A stretch of 64,000 bases of DNA, taken from assembly GCA_934693135.1 (NCBI GenBank), contig CAKUVA010000008.1:1-64000 (forward strand), read 5' to 3'. Shown piece after piece: positions 35,766-45,919 of this stretch. The translations under genes were made by a program, and so were the position numbers. The stretch comes from an uncultured Bacteroidales bacterium. GTDB taxonomy: Bacteria; Bacteroidota; Bacteroidia; Bacteroidales; UBA932. The notes under the pieces are model-generated. The model ran no database searches. It was not told where the DNA came from and saw only the letters and a list, made by a program, of their open reading frames with translations. Every line of letters begins with the position of its first letter. The first letter of the stretch is position 1.

Positions 35766-37124
35766 TTATATGCCGCTTTCTTTGAATAAGTTGCCGTAAT
35801 ATTCTTTGAAGTCAGTCCAAGAGTAGAACGAAGGGAAGGCTTCATCGAATGGTAACGACGCTTCACGCCCATTGTAAAGCACTTTGACAAGAATTTCAGG
35901 AGAGCGTCTGCTTCGATAGAATATCAGCTGCAGATTAGTGGCCATCGGTATATCGAAACTTCTCCAAAAGTCTTTCACTTCATCGGGGTTATTTATGACT
36001 GCACCGAAGTTGTTTAGCTTCATGAATGATACGAGAGGCAGTATTGCGGTGTCGTGAGAGAATTTTAGATTCAGCTGAGTCTTCCCACTTTGTAGGTCAC
36101 GTTCTGCCCTTTCTATCATGTCTTTCAGTATAGTAGCATTGTTGAAGCAGTTTCTGTTGTCTGAAAGGGGAGTGCGCCCCATGTAGACATAGCCATTGTA
36201 GTTCCAAACTTCCCAAATATTGAAGAGTTCATCGAATGTGAATATTCCCTCGAAAGAGTCTTTCATATCATTATCGAAACACTGGAGATCCACAATTACA
36301 TTTCTGAGATCAGTCTCGAAATTCCATGTGCCATACTCTGTTTTTATGAAATCAATGTCGTTGAAGTATCTGGAGCAGAAGCTTTCGTCATCGATTCTTG
36401 CAGCCTTGAATTCGGCTTTGGACTTTTCAACAGCTTCTGGTAGTGGTACTTTAACTTTTACCGGACTTCCAGTTTTGTTAGGCTCCATGATGGGGTAGAA
36501 GGCATAACTTGCATCTACATTGAAATCGAAATCTCTATCGAGTCCTCTGAGTTCATCAACGAAGCTAACCATACTCATCATTACTCGTGGTATCGGAGTG
36601 GATAGGATTTCTGCATGGGTTTTCCCTCTGAATACTTCCGGAAAACTATGATACATGACAGAGGCGATGCGGCGTAGCTGTTCTTGTCCGGCTTTTGTCA
36701 AGTCTCCACCGCGGAAAGCCACTTGCGGATATAACTTCTCATATTTGTGAAGGAGATCTTCGCCTGCAGGTGTCAGCTTTCCGTTTGCCTTGGCCTTTGT
36801 AAATAGCTCCTTGAGGCGTTCATAGACATGATCACCAATGGCATATCTTGCCCCATGTCTTCCTATATGGCTGATATATACTGGTTTGTATCCTTTGGGC
36901 GCTGGAGTCATCTTGACATCGTCAAATTCGTACATATAATACTCTGCACCTATTTTTGATAGAGTCTCTTGTATTTCTTTTTTCGTATCGTATCTCACGA
37001 TAGCATTTTTTACTCCATATTGAGACTCTATTGCTGCACGACGTTCTTGTCCTGTCTGTGCATATGCTATAGCGGCTGATGTAGCCGCTATAATCGTTAT
37101 GCTGATTTTGGCTATTTTGTTCAT
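35766..37124 (-). CDS. Secreted histidine acid phosphatase (MINPP/phytase-like)
   Basis: The 452-residue protein has a signal peptide (ending AIAYAQ) and the catalytic signature SHIGRHGARYA, which supplies the phosphorylated histidine. The C-terminal proton-donor region reads FSHDTAILPLVSF. This layout fits branch-2 histidine phosphatases such as phytases and multiple-inositol-polyphosphate phosphatases, which also occur in Bacteroides. The earlier ATG at 37160 would overlap the upstream gene and spoil the signal peptide, so 37124 is used. Next to a UshA-like enzyme it suggests release of phosphate from organic substrates. Confidence 0.85.
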   Translation of the reverse strand: MNKIAKISITIIAATSAAIAYAQTGQERRAAIESQYGVKNAIVRYDTKKEIQETLSKIGAEYYMYEFDDVKMTPAPKGYKPVYISHIGRHGARYAIGDHVYERLKELFTKAKANGKLTPAGEDLLHKYEKLYPQVAFRGGDLTKAGQEQLRRIASVMYHSFPEVFRGKTHAEILSTPIPRVMMSMVSFVDELRGLDRDFDFNVDASYAFYPIMEPNKTGSPVKVKVPLPEAVEKSKAEFKAARIDDESFCSRYFNDIDFIKTEYGTWNFETDLRNVIVDLQCFDNDMKDSFEGIFTFDELFNIWEVWNYNGYVYMGRTPLSDNRNCFNNATILKDMIERAERDLQSGKTQLNLKFSHDTAILPLVSFMKLNNFGAVINNPDEVKDFWRSFDIPMATNLQLIFYRSRRSPEILVKVLYNGREASLPFDEAFPSFYSWTDFKEYYGNLFKESGI

Positions 37125-37152
37125 GGATTCAAATATAGGCATAATTATCGTA

Positions 37153-38916
37153 TTATCCATCTTTTCTATTGCCGTAAAGCAGTTCTACATCGCGCTGAAT
37201 ACCATCGACAGCCGATTCTGGAACAAACTTCCAAGAACCTACTACTTTAGGATTGCCTATTACAGCAGGGTTAATGCTTCCGTTTCGTTTCAGATATTCG
37301 TAGAGTATTGTCCTGAACTCCGGGCCGCGATATATGGTTCTGGCCTCTACTGCTTCTGTTGAATCCAGTCCTGCTGCCTTGAGCATGCCGCCTGAACCTA
37401 CTGCTCTGTATGTTGTTATACCTACAGAATACGTCTTCTCCAGTGAAAATTTACTTCCATCAGCCATGCTTGTAATAGTTACTCTGGAGCCATAAGGTTT
37501 CGTAACATCTACTGTGTAGCAGATTCCTGCAGCAGAGTCGAAATTGGCAGGACTCTTCGCTAACTTCCACACCATCTTTCCTGTGCCCCAGTCTTTACTC
37601 TCCTTTATATTCAGTACATGTTCTGTTTCAGGATTTGCTATAGTGTTTATCCAAAGTTCATAACTTGCTTCAAGGTACTTTCTGACCTCTTCGCCGGTCA
37701 TTTGCAGCACAACAAGTTTGTTCTCATAAGGATAGACCTTTCGAATATCGTTGAACGTCACGTCACCAGCCTCAAGTCTTCCGTCAATTAGGAGTGTCGC
37801 ACCAAGTGAGATATCTACTGGGTAGGTCCATGTCAATGACAATGTGTGTAAGAAGTTCATATAGTCGCATTGTCCCCAATAGAACTCTCTGGAGATCATT
37901 GGTTCTGTGATGACGCCAACCTTACTTGATGCGAATGCCTTGACAGTATTGAACTCCGGTGTGAATGCTTCTTCCATTGACTTGTCTACGTCAGTAATAT
38001 TGAGATTTACTGTTTTTGCGGTAATCTCGCGCGAGATTACCTTTCCGCCTTTCACGACGAGCTTGATATCACCTACACCTACGCTTTGTCCACCTCGTCC
38101 ACTTTGCATCAAGATAATGCTATCCGCACTCATAACCTTGCTTCCATGGTCGTGTGCTGCTACTACGAAGTCTACGCCGCGAAGACTCTGATAAAGGTCA
38201 AGGCCTTGTTTCTCTATGTTGTTTCCTTCGCCTTTACCTACACTTGTATGTGCCACTACGATGACTACCTGCGGCTTCTCCTTCTTTCGTACATCATCTA
38301 CTGTTTGCTGTACAAGAGGTACCAGAGACTCAAATTCTATTCCGCTGTAGGCGTTTTTATCCATGAGACGATCATTGTCAGCATTCGTATAGCCGAGGAT
38401 TGCTACTTTTACACCATTTTTCTTCACTATGGCTGTTGAGGGAAGGTATGACTTTCCTGTGTGTTTGTTTATAGCATTTCCTGCCAGAAAAGGAATGCCT
38501 GCCTTGCGGAAGCCTTCTGAAGCTCTGTCAAATACTCCGTGCCCAGCCTCGAAGTCACTATGTCCAGCAACAACTGCATCATATCTCATATATTCAGCGA
38601 GTCGTGGATAAAGATATGGCGTCAGAGTGTCTGCATAGTCATAGTAAAATGATGCCGTGCTACCGAGGAAATTATCACCCGCATCTATTAGGATGACATT
38701 ATCTCTGCCTTTGTCTGCACGAATATCGTTCACAAATTTACTTTGTGACATCAGAGAACCACGTGCTTTACCTCCATCAACGAGAGGTTTGGAAAACCAG
38801 TTACCATGTCCGTCTCCTGTGGTGACGAGTGAAAGGTTATATTCTCCGTCCTTCAACGCGGAGCAGGATGCTAAAGATAGTGCGGCTACTGCCGTTAACA
38901 ATATGTTTTTCTTCAT
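37153..38916 (-). CDS. UshA-like 5'-nucleotidase/metallophosphatase lipoprotein with altered active site
   Basis: The 587-residue protein has a lipobox (LASCSA) and the two-domain layout of bacterial 5'-nucleotidases: an N-terminal metallophosphatase part (TTGDGHGNW, ILIDAGDN, VVAHTSVGKGE, VVAAHDHGSKV) and a C-terminal substrate domain (VGITTYRAVGSGG). The block that is normally GNH(E/D)FD reads GHSDFE here, so the conserved Asn and His of the catalytic metal site are not in place. This may be a family variant or a change of activity. It lies 28 bases before the histidine phosphatase and ten bases after the metalloprotease gene. Confidence 0.85.
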   Translation of the reverse strand: MKKNILLTAVAALSLASCSALKDGEYNLSLVTTGDGHGNWFSKPLVDGGKARGSLMSQSKFVNDIRADKGRDNVILIDAGDNFLGSTASFYYDYADTLTPYLYPRLAEYMRYDAVVAGHSDFEAGHGVFDRASEGFRKAGIPFLAGNAINKHTGKSYLPSTAIVKKNGVKVAILGYTNADNDRLMDKNAYSGIEFESLVPLVQQTVDDVRKKEKPQVVIVVAHTSVGKGEGNNIEKQGLDLYQSLRGVDFVVAAHDHGSKVMSADSIILMQSGRGGQSVGVGDIKLVVKGGKVISREITAKTVNLNITDVDKSMEEAFTPEFNTVKAFASSKVGVITEPMISREFYWGQCDYMNFLHTLSLTWTYPVDISLGATLLIDGRLEAGDVTFNDIRKVYPYENKLVVLQMTGEEVRKYLEASYELWINTIANPETEHVLNIKESKDWGTGKMVWKLAKSPANFDSAAGICYTVDVTKPYGSRVTITSMADGSKFSLEKTYSVGITTYRAVGSGGMLKAAGLDSTEAVEARTIYRGPEFRTILYEYLKRNGSINPAVIGNPKVVGSWKFVPESAVDGIQRDVELLYGNRKDG

Positions 38917-38926
38917 CTGGATGTTT

Positions 38927-41518
38927 TTATTGTTCTAATGCGGCTTTACAACGTGCATAGAGCAGTTCGTAGTGAGCTCGGTCCTCAGTGGGAGCTGAAC
39001 TTCTGCGAGATCCGGCAAGTGTTTTCACCTTGTTTATAAATGCGATTCTGTAACTGTTGGTCTCATCTATGTTTAGAATTGATACCGACGGCTGATATGG
39101 TTTGTTTCCTTCGCCAAGATTCTCGAAACAATCATCCCAACCACACCAAAGATGTTCACTGTCAATATTTTCTTTTTCTGTATCTTCAGCATTGTCCACA
39201 AACGTCTTTGTAAGCATGGATTTTATCTCCTTGGATGAATATGTGAGGATTTCTCTCTGCAGGGTCTTCTCTTCAGTGGTCAATTTGCGGCCCGCAATAG
39301 AAGATGCGAACAACTCGGAATACAAGTCGTCATAATAGTTCTTTATGGTATAAACATTTTCTGCACCAGCTACAGCCGAAGCTCGCATAACATTCTCAGG
39401 AACTGTAGAGGCTAATGTCCTTGCTGCATTCATGCATATCTTGTTGGATTCAGGCATAGCAAGAGGGAGCCATGAGGTGATGTTAGAATCATTTATCCAG
39501 GCTGACTTGCTGAGCTGGCCGATTACCCATTTGAGAGATGCTTTTTGTGTCTTCGCAGATACTGGAGCGGCAGGTTTGACTTCAGAACCGACCTTGACTT
39601 GGTTGAGGTAAATACCACCTATCTGTGCCATTACATGGCCTATGTATCTGTTGAACTGGTTGGTAAGCTGATAGTATAGATCCTTTCTATGGGTGAACTC
39701 AGGATCTGCATTTCCAATCCAATCATTTATGTTCGGTAATATATACTTCAAGTTTGCGATACCATAGTCACTTGCCTTTATCGGATTGTCTCCGAGGTCT
39801 TCAGTTCTTGCACTCGGGTCATAAGCTCCGTATGCTGCGTAGCCTGAAACCTGCTGAGCTCCATATCTGTACATAGGATCCCCAGCTTTTTCGTCAATGA
39901 TTTTTTCTGCTATTCGATACTCATCCCAAATATTCTTGGCTCCTATCACAGGGGTATAAAGCCATTTGATTGCATACAAGTCATATACTCCGAGTGATGG
40001 CGGAACAAGCTTCACACCCTTGTCTCCTGGCTGAGCCACATAATTAAAACGTGCGTAGTCCATGATGGATGGTGTAGTACCATATTGTGCCGTAAATGCA
40101 GGGTCTCTCAGTGACTCTACCGGGTAGGCTGACGATGCTCCCATATTATGCATAAGTCCCAAGGTGTGACCTATTTCGTGCGAGATGACATATATGAGTG
40201 ATTCATCAATGATTTCCTCAGGCATTTTCACAGCACGAACTTTCTCATCTACTTGAGCTGTCTGTACGAACCTCCAGTTGTTAATTAGTTTTATGACATC
40301 ATTGTACACTAAGACTGACGCATTAAGTATTTCTCCTGAAGCAGGATCTTTCCAACTTGGACCTCTTGCATTCATTGTCGCGTCTGGAACATAGCGCAGA
40401 CATGAATACTTTAGATTGTCAGGGTCGAATTCAGGGTCCTCTTCAGCAGTAGGGAAGTCGCGGACCTGCATAACATCTTTGAGCCCGATAGCCTCGAAGG
40501 CTGCGTTCCATGCAAGCACTCCCTTGCGAATAGGCTCTTTCCAATTTTCAGGGAAAGAGTCATCAATATACCATATAATAGGCTTTTTAACGGTAGTGGT
40601 TTTTCCTGCGAGCCATGCTGTAGTATCTGAAAGCTCAAGCCTCCATTTAGAAACTAAGTTATAACTTCTGAAACCATCCTCTGCCGAAGAAATGTCATAT
40701 TTTGCATTGCCTTCACCTGGTCCTACGGGGAAAACACCAATGCGCAAATCTTGGATTCGAGCGGGCATTGGTTTTTCAGGAAGGAGAAGGAATGATACTG
40801 TGTATTCGATGCTGCCGGAACCTACTTTCCCCTTGAATCCGAGGAATGATTTCGTGAAGTCTACATTGGAATGTACTTTTACGGAAGCGTTGTCCTTGAA
40901 TACCTTCATGTCTCCGAACCAAGTCGTTTTTTCTTCAGTACTTTTGGCTATGGAAAAATTAGTACCTTTCGGGGCTGCTCCATTAACGAGTCCGGTTACA
41001 TCGAAGATTACGGCAGAACTATCCTTGCTTTTGGCAGTTACGGCAATTCTTCTTAGGACTTTTGGAATGTAGCTGCGTCTGAGGGCTTCAGTCATTTTGG
41101 GGTCAGTGCTTGTAGCATTCGTTCCAGGAATGCTTAAGACCACAAGACTATCCACAAGGTCTATTTGGAACCATGTGGGATCATTGTACTTATAGCCAAC
41201 GTTGACATACGAAGGATTGCTACCTGCTGTGATTGTACCGCCTACTGCCATTTTTCGGCCCATAAGTTCCTTAGGCATCTCCAGATAAATCTTATCCTTT
41301 GAGGTGCGATATAAGCTGAATGTCTCGCCTTTGGCAGAAACTTTCACATCTTTCATCAGCTTGTCATATGCCGAGACCTTCTTTTTAGGTGTGGGCTTCG
41401 GTGCCGCTACTTCAGTAGTTGCCTTTTTTTTCTTTTTAGCAGTTTTGGTCGCAGCTTCGCCGGGACATGGCATTAGTATCGCAGCGGCAAGTATGGTGAG
41501 AATTATATTTTTTGTCAT
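38927..41518 (-). CDS. Secreted zinc metalloprotease (metzincin, DUF5117/DUF5118 type)
   Basis: The 863-residue protein has a signal peptide (about 1-22, ending GEAA) and a Lys/Ala-rich linker. The zinc-binding motif HEIGHTLGLMHN lies near residue 465 and fits HExxHxxGxxH of metzincins, with a SIMDYARF segment further on that is likely to be the Met-turn. Length and layout match the Bacteroidetes family annotated as DUF5117/DUF5118. It is the seventh gene of the operon that begins with susC, so it probably degrades proteins or peptides captured by that system. Confidence 0.9.
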   Translation of the reverse strand: MTKNIILTILAAAILMPCPGEAATKTAKKKKKATTEVAAPKPTPKKKVSAYDKLMKDVKVSAKGETFSLYRTSKDKIYLEMPKELMGRKMAVGGTITAGSNPSYVNVGYKYNDPTWFQIDLVDSLVVLSIPGTNATSTDPKMTEALRRSYIPKVLRRIAVTAKSKDSSAVIFDVTGLVNGAAPKGTNFSIAKSTEEKTTWFGDMKVFKDNASVKVHSNVDFTKSFLGFKGKVGSGSIEYTVSFLLLPEKPMPARIQDLRIGVFPVGPGEGNAKYDISSAEDGFRSYNLVSKWRLELSDTTAWLAGKTTTVKKPIIWYIDDSFPENWKEPIRKGVLAWNAAFEAIGLKDVMQVRDFPTAEEDPEFDPDNLKYSCLRYVPDATMNARGPSWKDPASGEILNASVLVYNDVIKLINNWRFVQTAQVDEKVRAVKMPEEIIDESLIYVISHEIGHTLGLMHNMGASSAYPVESLRDPAFTAQYGTTPSIMDYARFNYVAQPGDKGVKLVPPSLGVYDLYAIKWLYTPVIGAKNIWDEYRIAEKIIDEKAGDPMYRYGAQQVSGYAAYGAYDPSARTEDLGDNPIKASDYGIANLKYILPNINDWIGNADPEFTHRKDLYYQLTNQFNRYIGHVMAQIGGIYLNQVKVGSEVKPAAPVSAKTQKASLKWVIGQLSKSAWINDSNITSWLPLAMPESNKICMNAARTLASTVPENVMRASAVAGAENVYTIKNYYDDLYSELFASSIAGRKLTTEEKTLQREILTYSSKEIKSMLTKTFVDNAEDTEKENIDSEHLWCGWDDCFENLGEGNKPYQPSVSILNIDETNSYRIAFINKVKTLAGSRRSSAPTEDRAHYELLYARCKAALEQ

Positions 41519-41531
41519 ATTACGTCTGTGC

Positions 41532-43484
41532 TTATTTATCCCTTACGCAGCGTATGCAGAATGCTTCCCACTGGGGTGTTGTATTAGTTACACCATTAGT
41601 ATATGTGTTTGCAATACCTTTGTCTACTTTTGCTGCAGTAGTTTTAGAAGGAACACTTGAGAGACTGAGGGAGTAAGTTGAGCAATAGTTCGTGGAAGTG
41701 TTAGTTACAGCAACACTTCCTCCAGTATATGAGTTTGTCGGAAATACTACTTGGTATTTTGTGCTGAAAGTCATTTGGATGGACTTATATTGCTTTGTAA
41801 TTTTAGATGTGACCTTACCGGTTGACATTAGATAGAATTCCTGTTCTCCATCAGTATATTTCACATATCTGCTCTTTCCGTCATTTGATTTGATATCTGT
41901 CCCATCGAAGTTGCCATATTCTATTCCGGCTGCTCCAGTTTTTATGAGATCGTTGACATCATCAAGTGTCGGAAGTCTCCATGCTTTCTCTCCTGCGGCT
42001 ACCTTGACGAGTGAGCACGGATCATTTTCCCCATCAAATGATGTAGAACCCTGCCATGAGAAATACCCATCTTCTGAGGCCAAAGGAGTTTCTGTTACAG
42101 TCGTTCCAGAAACTTTGTATACAGGGTGACTTCTCCATGCGGTAGACATTGAAGACATGGATGAGAAGAAATTGTCAGTTCCATTCTTCAAAGTCTGCCC
42201 GTCTGCAGTGCCATCTTGGAATTTTCCAGTTCCCGGGATAGGAATTTGGACAAGATTTGTCGGCTTGATTCTAGAAAGCCAATCATCGTTGGAATCGTAT
42301 GCAGCTATGGCGTCAGCATTACCAAACTTGAAGTACAGACCGATATCTTGCTTATCACCTATTTTATAGGTTTTTCCAGTATTGTCGTATACAAGATACC
42401 CTTTCGACCACTCTACTTTGAATCGAGTTGAAGAGGCTTTGACGACTGTTCCACTTGTAAAATCAAGAGTGAATGAAGATATTCGTGACTTGCTGAAAGC
42501 GACAGCTTTCTTGCTGGTATCGAATACTTTTCTATAAGCTGCTCCGTCTGAAGTATATATTGTAACTTCGATGCTCTTCATGCCTGTTGTACTATGGTTC
42601 GCCACGAAGCATACTGTAGCGCCATTATCAGCAGTATAATCTATCGTTCCGCCTGAAAGTGAGATATCGAAACGACTATCACCGGAAGTCCAGTTTCCTA
42701 CGACAGCCATGGTGTCTGCCAGTGAGATGAGATTGTCTCCTCTTAAGCCACGTTGAGGTGTTCCTGTTGATGAAGATGTAGCGTTAAATTCAGTGAGAAT
42801 GTTTACTTTGCTGATAGTCGCCTTGGATACATCTGGAAGTCCTGTCAATGTCATTTTTACAAGTCCTGCAAGAGGCGTGAGTTTGACAGGATTTACGAAA
42901 TCAACAGAAACAATATCCTTTCCTGAAGCTACTGCAGCTTTCGCTTTTTCCGAAAGTGCGAGCCTCTGCGATACCATAGGAAGGTTTGCTGGGGTCAATG
43001 TCGAAGAAAGAGTTTGAATCTTAGGTACGGCTACTTTTACTATGCTATTGTCTGTAATAGTATCATGTCTGGTTTCTTTTGAACTGACGTATGTGCTTAT
43101 GAATGCACTATCTACCAGAGTAACAGCTCCTTTAGGATATGAGATGAGCATGTAGTCATGAGCTGTTTTTTCGAAAAGCACGGACTTCTTCGAGGCTCCC
43201 ATTGACGTCGGTTTGTCTGATGAAACAGTGACTTTTTCAGTCTCTCCGTCTATGGTTATGTCATGGAAGTCGAACACATCGTTCTCATCCCAATAGATGT
43301 AACGTGACGGAGCCTCATCTTCTTTGAAGAAAGACTTGGTCATCGGATCAGAAGCTGTGGCTGTGAAACTATATAATGTTCCGCTGTTATCGACAAACTT
43401 GTCTATGTTAGGCGTTTCGTTTTCCTTGGTGCATCCTGCGATGACAGCTGCAAGAGCGAAGAATGAAATATATTTTGTTCTCAT
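41532..43484 (-). CDS. Fimbrillin-like/FISUMP-domain lipoprotein
   Basis: The 650-residue protein has a lipobox (VIAGCTKE). The N-terminal half resembles the fimbrillin family, with SFTATASDPMTKSFF then YIYWDENDVFDF. The C-terminal half has KAWRLPTLDDVNDLIKTG and ends CIRCVRDK, the hallmark of FISUMP (Fib_succ_major) domains often found in surface adhesins. It may be a surface-exposed adhesin or substrate-binding part of the SusCD system. It lies between the BIG2 lipoprotein and the metalloprotease with gaps of 11-13 bases. Confidence 0.75.
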   Translation of the reverse strand: MRTKYISFFALAAVIAGCTKENETPNIDKFVDNSGTLYSFTATASDPMTKSFFKEDEAPSRYIYWDENDVFDFHDITIDGETEKVTVSSDKPTSMGASKKSVLFEKTAHDYMLISYPKGAVTLVDSAFISTYVSSKETRHDTITDNSIVKVAVPKIQTLSSTLTPANLPMVSQRLALSEKAKAAVASGKDIVSVDFVNPVKLTPLAGLVKMTLTGLPDVSKATISKVNILTEFNATSSSTGTPQRGLRGDNLISLADTMAVVGNWTSGDSRFDISLSGGTIDYTADNGATVCFVANHSTTGMKSIEVTIYTSDGAAYRKVFDTSKKAVAFSKSRISSFTLDFTSGTVVKASSTRFKVEWSKGYLVYDNTGKTYKIGDKQDIGLYFKFGNADAIAAYDSNDDWLSRIKPTNLVQIPIPGTGKFQDGTADGQTLKNGTDNFFSSMSSMSTAWRSHPVYKVSGTTVTETPLASEDGYFSWQGSTSFDGENDPCSLVKVAAGEKAWRLPTLDDVNDLIKTGAAGIEYGNFDGTDIKSNDGKSRYVKYTDGEQEFYLMSTGKVTSKITKQYKSIQMTFSTKYQVVFPTNSYTGGSVAVTNTSTNYCSTYSLSLSSVPSKTTAAKVDKGIANTYTNGVTNTTPQWEAFCIRCVRDK

Positions 43485-43495
43485 GATTATCCTCC

Positions 43496-44389
43496 TTATT
43501 CATATTTTCCGTAATTGTCATCAGGGACTGTTGTACCTGTAGGCAGAACTTTTACTTTACATTCCGCTGTGAATCCTCCGTCCTTGGATGTAGCTTTCAG
43601 TACAGTCTCTCCCTCAATATTGCCGAGCAGGGTGACTGTTCCATCTTCTGACAATGTTACTGTAAGAATATTAGTGTCATAGTTCCATTCAACTTCTTTA
43701 ATTGAACAATCCTGTGGAGTGAAAGATAGCTTCAGCTCTGTAAAAGGAATTCCCTCATAGAACTCTACACTTTCTGTTGACAAAGCAATACCTTCGCATG
43801 GAACTGATACTAATACCTTTACAGATGCTGTCTTGTTCCCGTCCACTGTTGTCGCAGTAATGTTAGCGCTTCCGCCTCCGACAGCTGAAACTTTTCCAGT
43901 GACATCTACGGTAGCTATATTCTCATCTGAAGATGTCCAAAGTACATTTTTGTTTATGGCATTTTCAGGAGTAACTATTGCCGAGAGTTGGTATGATTCG
44001 CCTTTCTTGAGTGTGATATCTTCTGTAGCTGACAATGTCACGCTTTCTGCATGATAGTCAGTCACTGTTACAAGACATGAGGCACTTTTACCGCCATCTT
44101 CTGATGTGACTGTTATGGTAGCTGAGCCTTCTGAAAGACCCTTGACAAGACCATCGGCCACTGTTGCCACTGAAGGATTACCTGAGATCCATGATACCTT
44201 GGTGTCTGTAGCATTCTCGGGGAGGATTGTTACTGTCAAGGCAGACTCTTCTCCCACTTTCATAGAAAGTGCCGGTTGCGACAATTTGACGCTCTCAACG
44301 GCAACATCCTTCTTGCCTTCGCACCCTGTAATGGTCAATGCGATAGCTCCAAATGCGGCTATGACCGCAAATAATCTGGACATTTTCAT
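43496..44389 (-). CDS. Three-domain BIG2 (Ig-like) lipoprotein
   Basis: The 297-residue protein has a lipobox (ITGCEG) and three tandem bacterial Ig-like (BIG2) domains at about 30-108, 112-192 and 195-285. The repeated hallmark is LxVGEExxLTxTxxPENAT with ATV and GxGxATITxT segments. It has no catalytic features and is probably a spacer or binding module on the cell surface. It lies between the PKD-like lipoprotein (12-base gap) and the fimbrillin-like gene. Confidence 0.88.
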   Translation of the reverse strand: MKMSRLFAVIAAFGAIALTITGCEGKKDVAVESVKLSQPALSMKVGEESALTVTILPENATDTKVSWISGNPSVATVADGLVKGLSEGSATITVTSEDGGKSASCLVTVTDYHAESVTLSATEDITLKKGESYQLSAIVTPENAINKNVLWTSSDENIATVDVTGKVSAVGGGSANITATTVDGNKTASVKVLVSVPCEGIALSTESVEFYEGIPFTELKLSFTPQDCSIKEVEWNYDTNILTVTLSEDGTVTLLGNIEGETVLKATSKDGGFTAECKVKVLPTGTTVPDDNYGKYE

Positions 44390-44401
44390 ATTGATAAGAT
44401 T

Positions 44402-45913
44402 TTAATTTATTCTGTATTTATATATTACACTTGCAGGGTCATCGCAAATTCCCTCATATTTAGCGACCATAGTGTCGTCAGAAAACCTGAAGACATAAAG
44501 GCTTCCTTTGTGTTCTCCACTTCTGGAAGGATTGTAGGTGGCGACATAGAGCAAATTTTCGCCTGTATGAGCATTACGTCCCATGTGATTCGTCGCAATG
44601 TCTCGTATAATTTCTCCGGATGGAACATTAATCGCTGGCCTAATTCCAGGAGCGGATGTAAGATTCCATCGGTAAATGGCATTGTCATAAGTGTAGTAAA
44701 CATCAGAGGATGACAATGTTCCAATTATCTTGGAATTGCGGTCCATCTTCAAATCCGATGATGTGAACTTATGTTCAATGTCTATAGTATTATTGTTTTC
44801 ATCTTTTGTAGTTCCCCAATATGTCCAAGACAGATTGCCCTGCTTTATCATGTAGGACGTTTTGTCTGTTTTGTTGCGGAACAATACGCATATCATGTTC
44901 GTGCCTGAAGAACGAGCTACTCCTACATTAACTACTTCCCATCCATCCTCGGACATTGTCTTTACTCCAGCGGAAGATGTTTTTCTCATGCCAATCTGAT
45001 CGGCATTGAAAAAGTAGGGGACTCTGACAGTTTTTGCGGTTTCTGAGGTACCTTTATTAACGGCAGATATTATTCTGTCTACTCGATATGGAACGTCTGT
45101 CATCTCATTTATGAAACCTCCGTTCAAGTCATATCGGAATACTCTGTTGTCAGCAGATCTGAAGAAACATCCGAATGATGCTTTATCTTCGGCATATTCG
45201 CCTCCAAATTCTACGCAGTGGGTGCCATAAGAGGACATCTTCACAGTCATGAAAAGTTCAAGGGTCTTGCAATCCATGTGATAAATTGTACCATTTTCAT
45301 CATTTGTTGCGATTACAAGGCCTGAATAGACTGTCCCTTTATATGAATTGTGACCAATGTACATTCCTGTACCATTTTTGAGAGTCATCCCTTCAACACT
45401 GAATATATTACTGAAAACCTGCTGCTCTCCTTTCACGATGTCTTCCTGTGTCAACGTTTTTACGAATGCGAGCGATCCATTGCCTTCACTATCGTTGCTA
45501 AGTATTGCTACACCTTCATCATAGCCAGAATTGACATTGAGAGTGAAGTATTTGAATTTTATGGATTCACCATTATCCACCTTTAGTCTTAAAATGAATG
45601 AACCGACTTTGGAAAATTTATAATCGATGGTTCTGGATTCGGAAATGACCTCCATTGTATCGAATTTATGGTCGCTTATCTGCGTACCATCTTTAGGTTT
45701 TCCATAAGCCCATTCGCAAGTAAAGTCTTTGGAACTTGCAATGTCAAGTCCAGTGTAGACAAGTTCGGTTCCGAGATTGACATTGATGGTGTCTGAAGCG
45801 GCATTCAATGTTATGGGAGCCAATTCTTTATATCCGTGAGGACTTACCTTGTAGCATCCTGCCATTGTCAATGCGAAAGCGACTAAGGCTATAAATATTG
45901 ATAATTTTCTCAT
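44402..45913 (-). CDS. PKD-like family lipoprotein
   Basis: The 503-residue protein has a lipobox (TMAGCYK) and an N-terminal beta-sandwich with DFTCEWAYGKPKDGTQISD and YKFSKVGSFILRLKVDN, the pattern of the PKD-like SusCD-associated lipoproteins (PF16407). The remainder looks like a beta-propeller-type surface domain. Such proteins sit next to SusD and DUF4843 in Bacteroidetes and are thought to help bind or present the substrate. The start is six bases before the DUF4843 stop. Confidence 0.82.
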   Translation of the reverse strand: MRKLSIFIALVAFALTMAGCYKVSPHGYKELAPITLNAASDTINVNLGTELVYTGLDIASSKDFTCEWAYGKPKDGTQISDHKFDTMEVISESRTIDYKFSKVGSFILRLKVDNGESIKFKYFTLNVNSGYDEGVAILSNDSEGNGSLAFVKTLTQEDIVKGEQQVFSNIFSVEGMTLKNGTGMYIGHNSYKGTVYSGLVIATNDENGTIYHMDCKTLELFMTVKMSSYGTHCVEFGGEYAEDKASFGCFFRSADNRVFRYDLNGGFINEMTDVPYRVDRIISAVNKGTSETAKTVRVPYFFNADQIGMRKTSSAGVKTMSEDGWEVVNVGVARSSGTNMICVLFRNKTDKTSYMIKQGNLSWTYWGTTKDENNNTIDIEHKFTSSDLKMDRNSKIIGTLSSSDVYYTYDNAIYRWNLTSAPGIRPAINVPSGEIIRDIATNHMGRNAHTGENLLYVATYNPSRSGEHKGSLYVFRFSDDTMVAKYEGICDDPASVIYKYRIN

Positions 45914-45919
45914 CTTATT

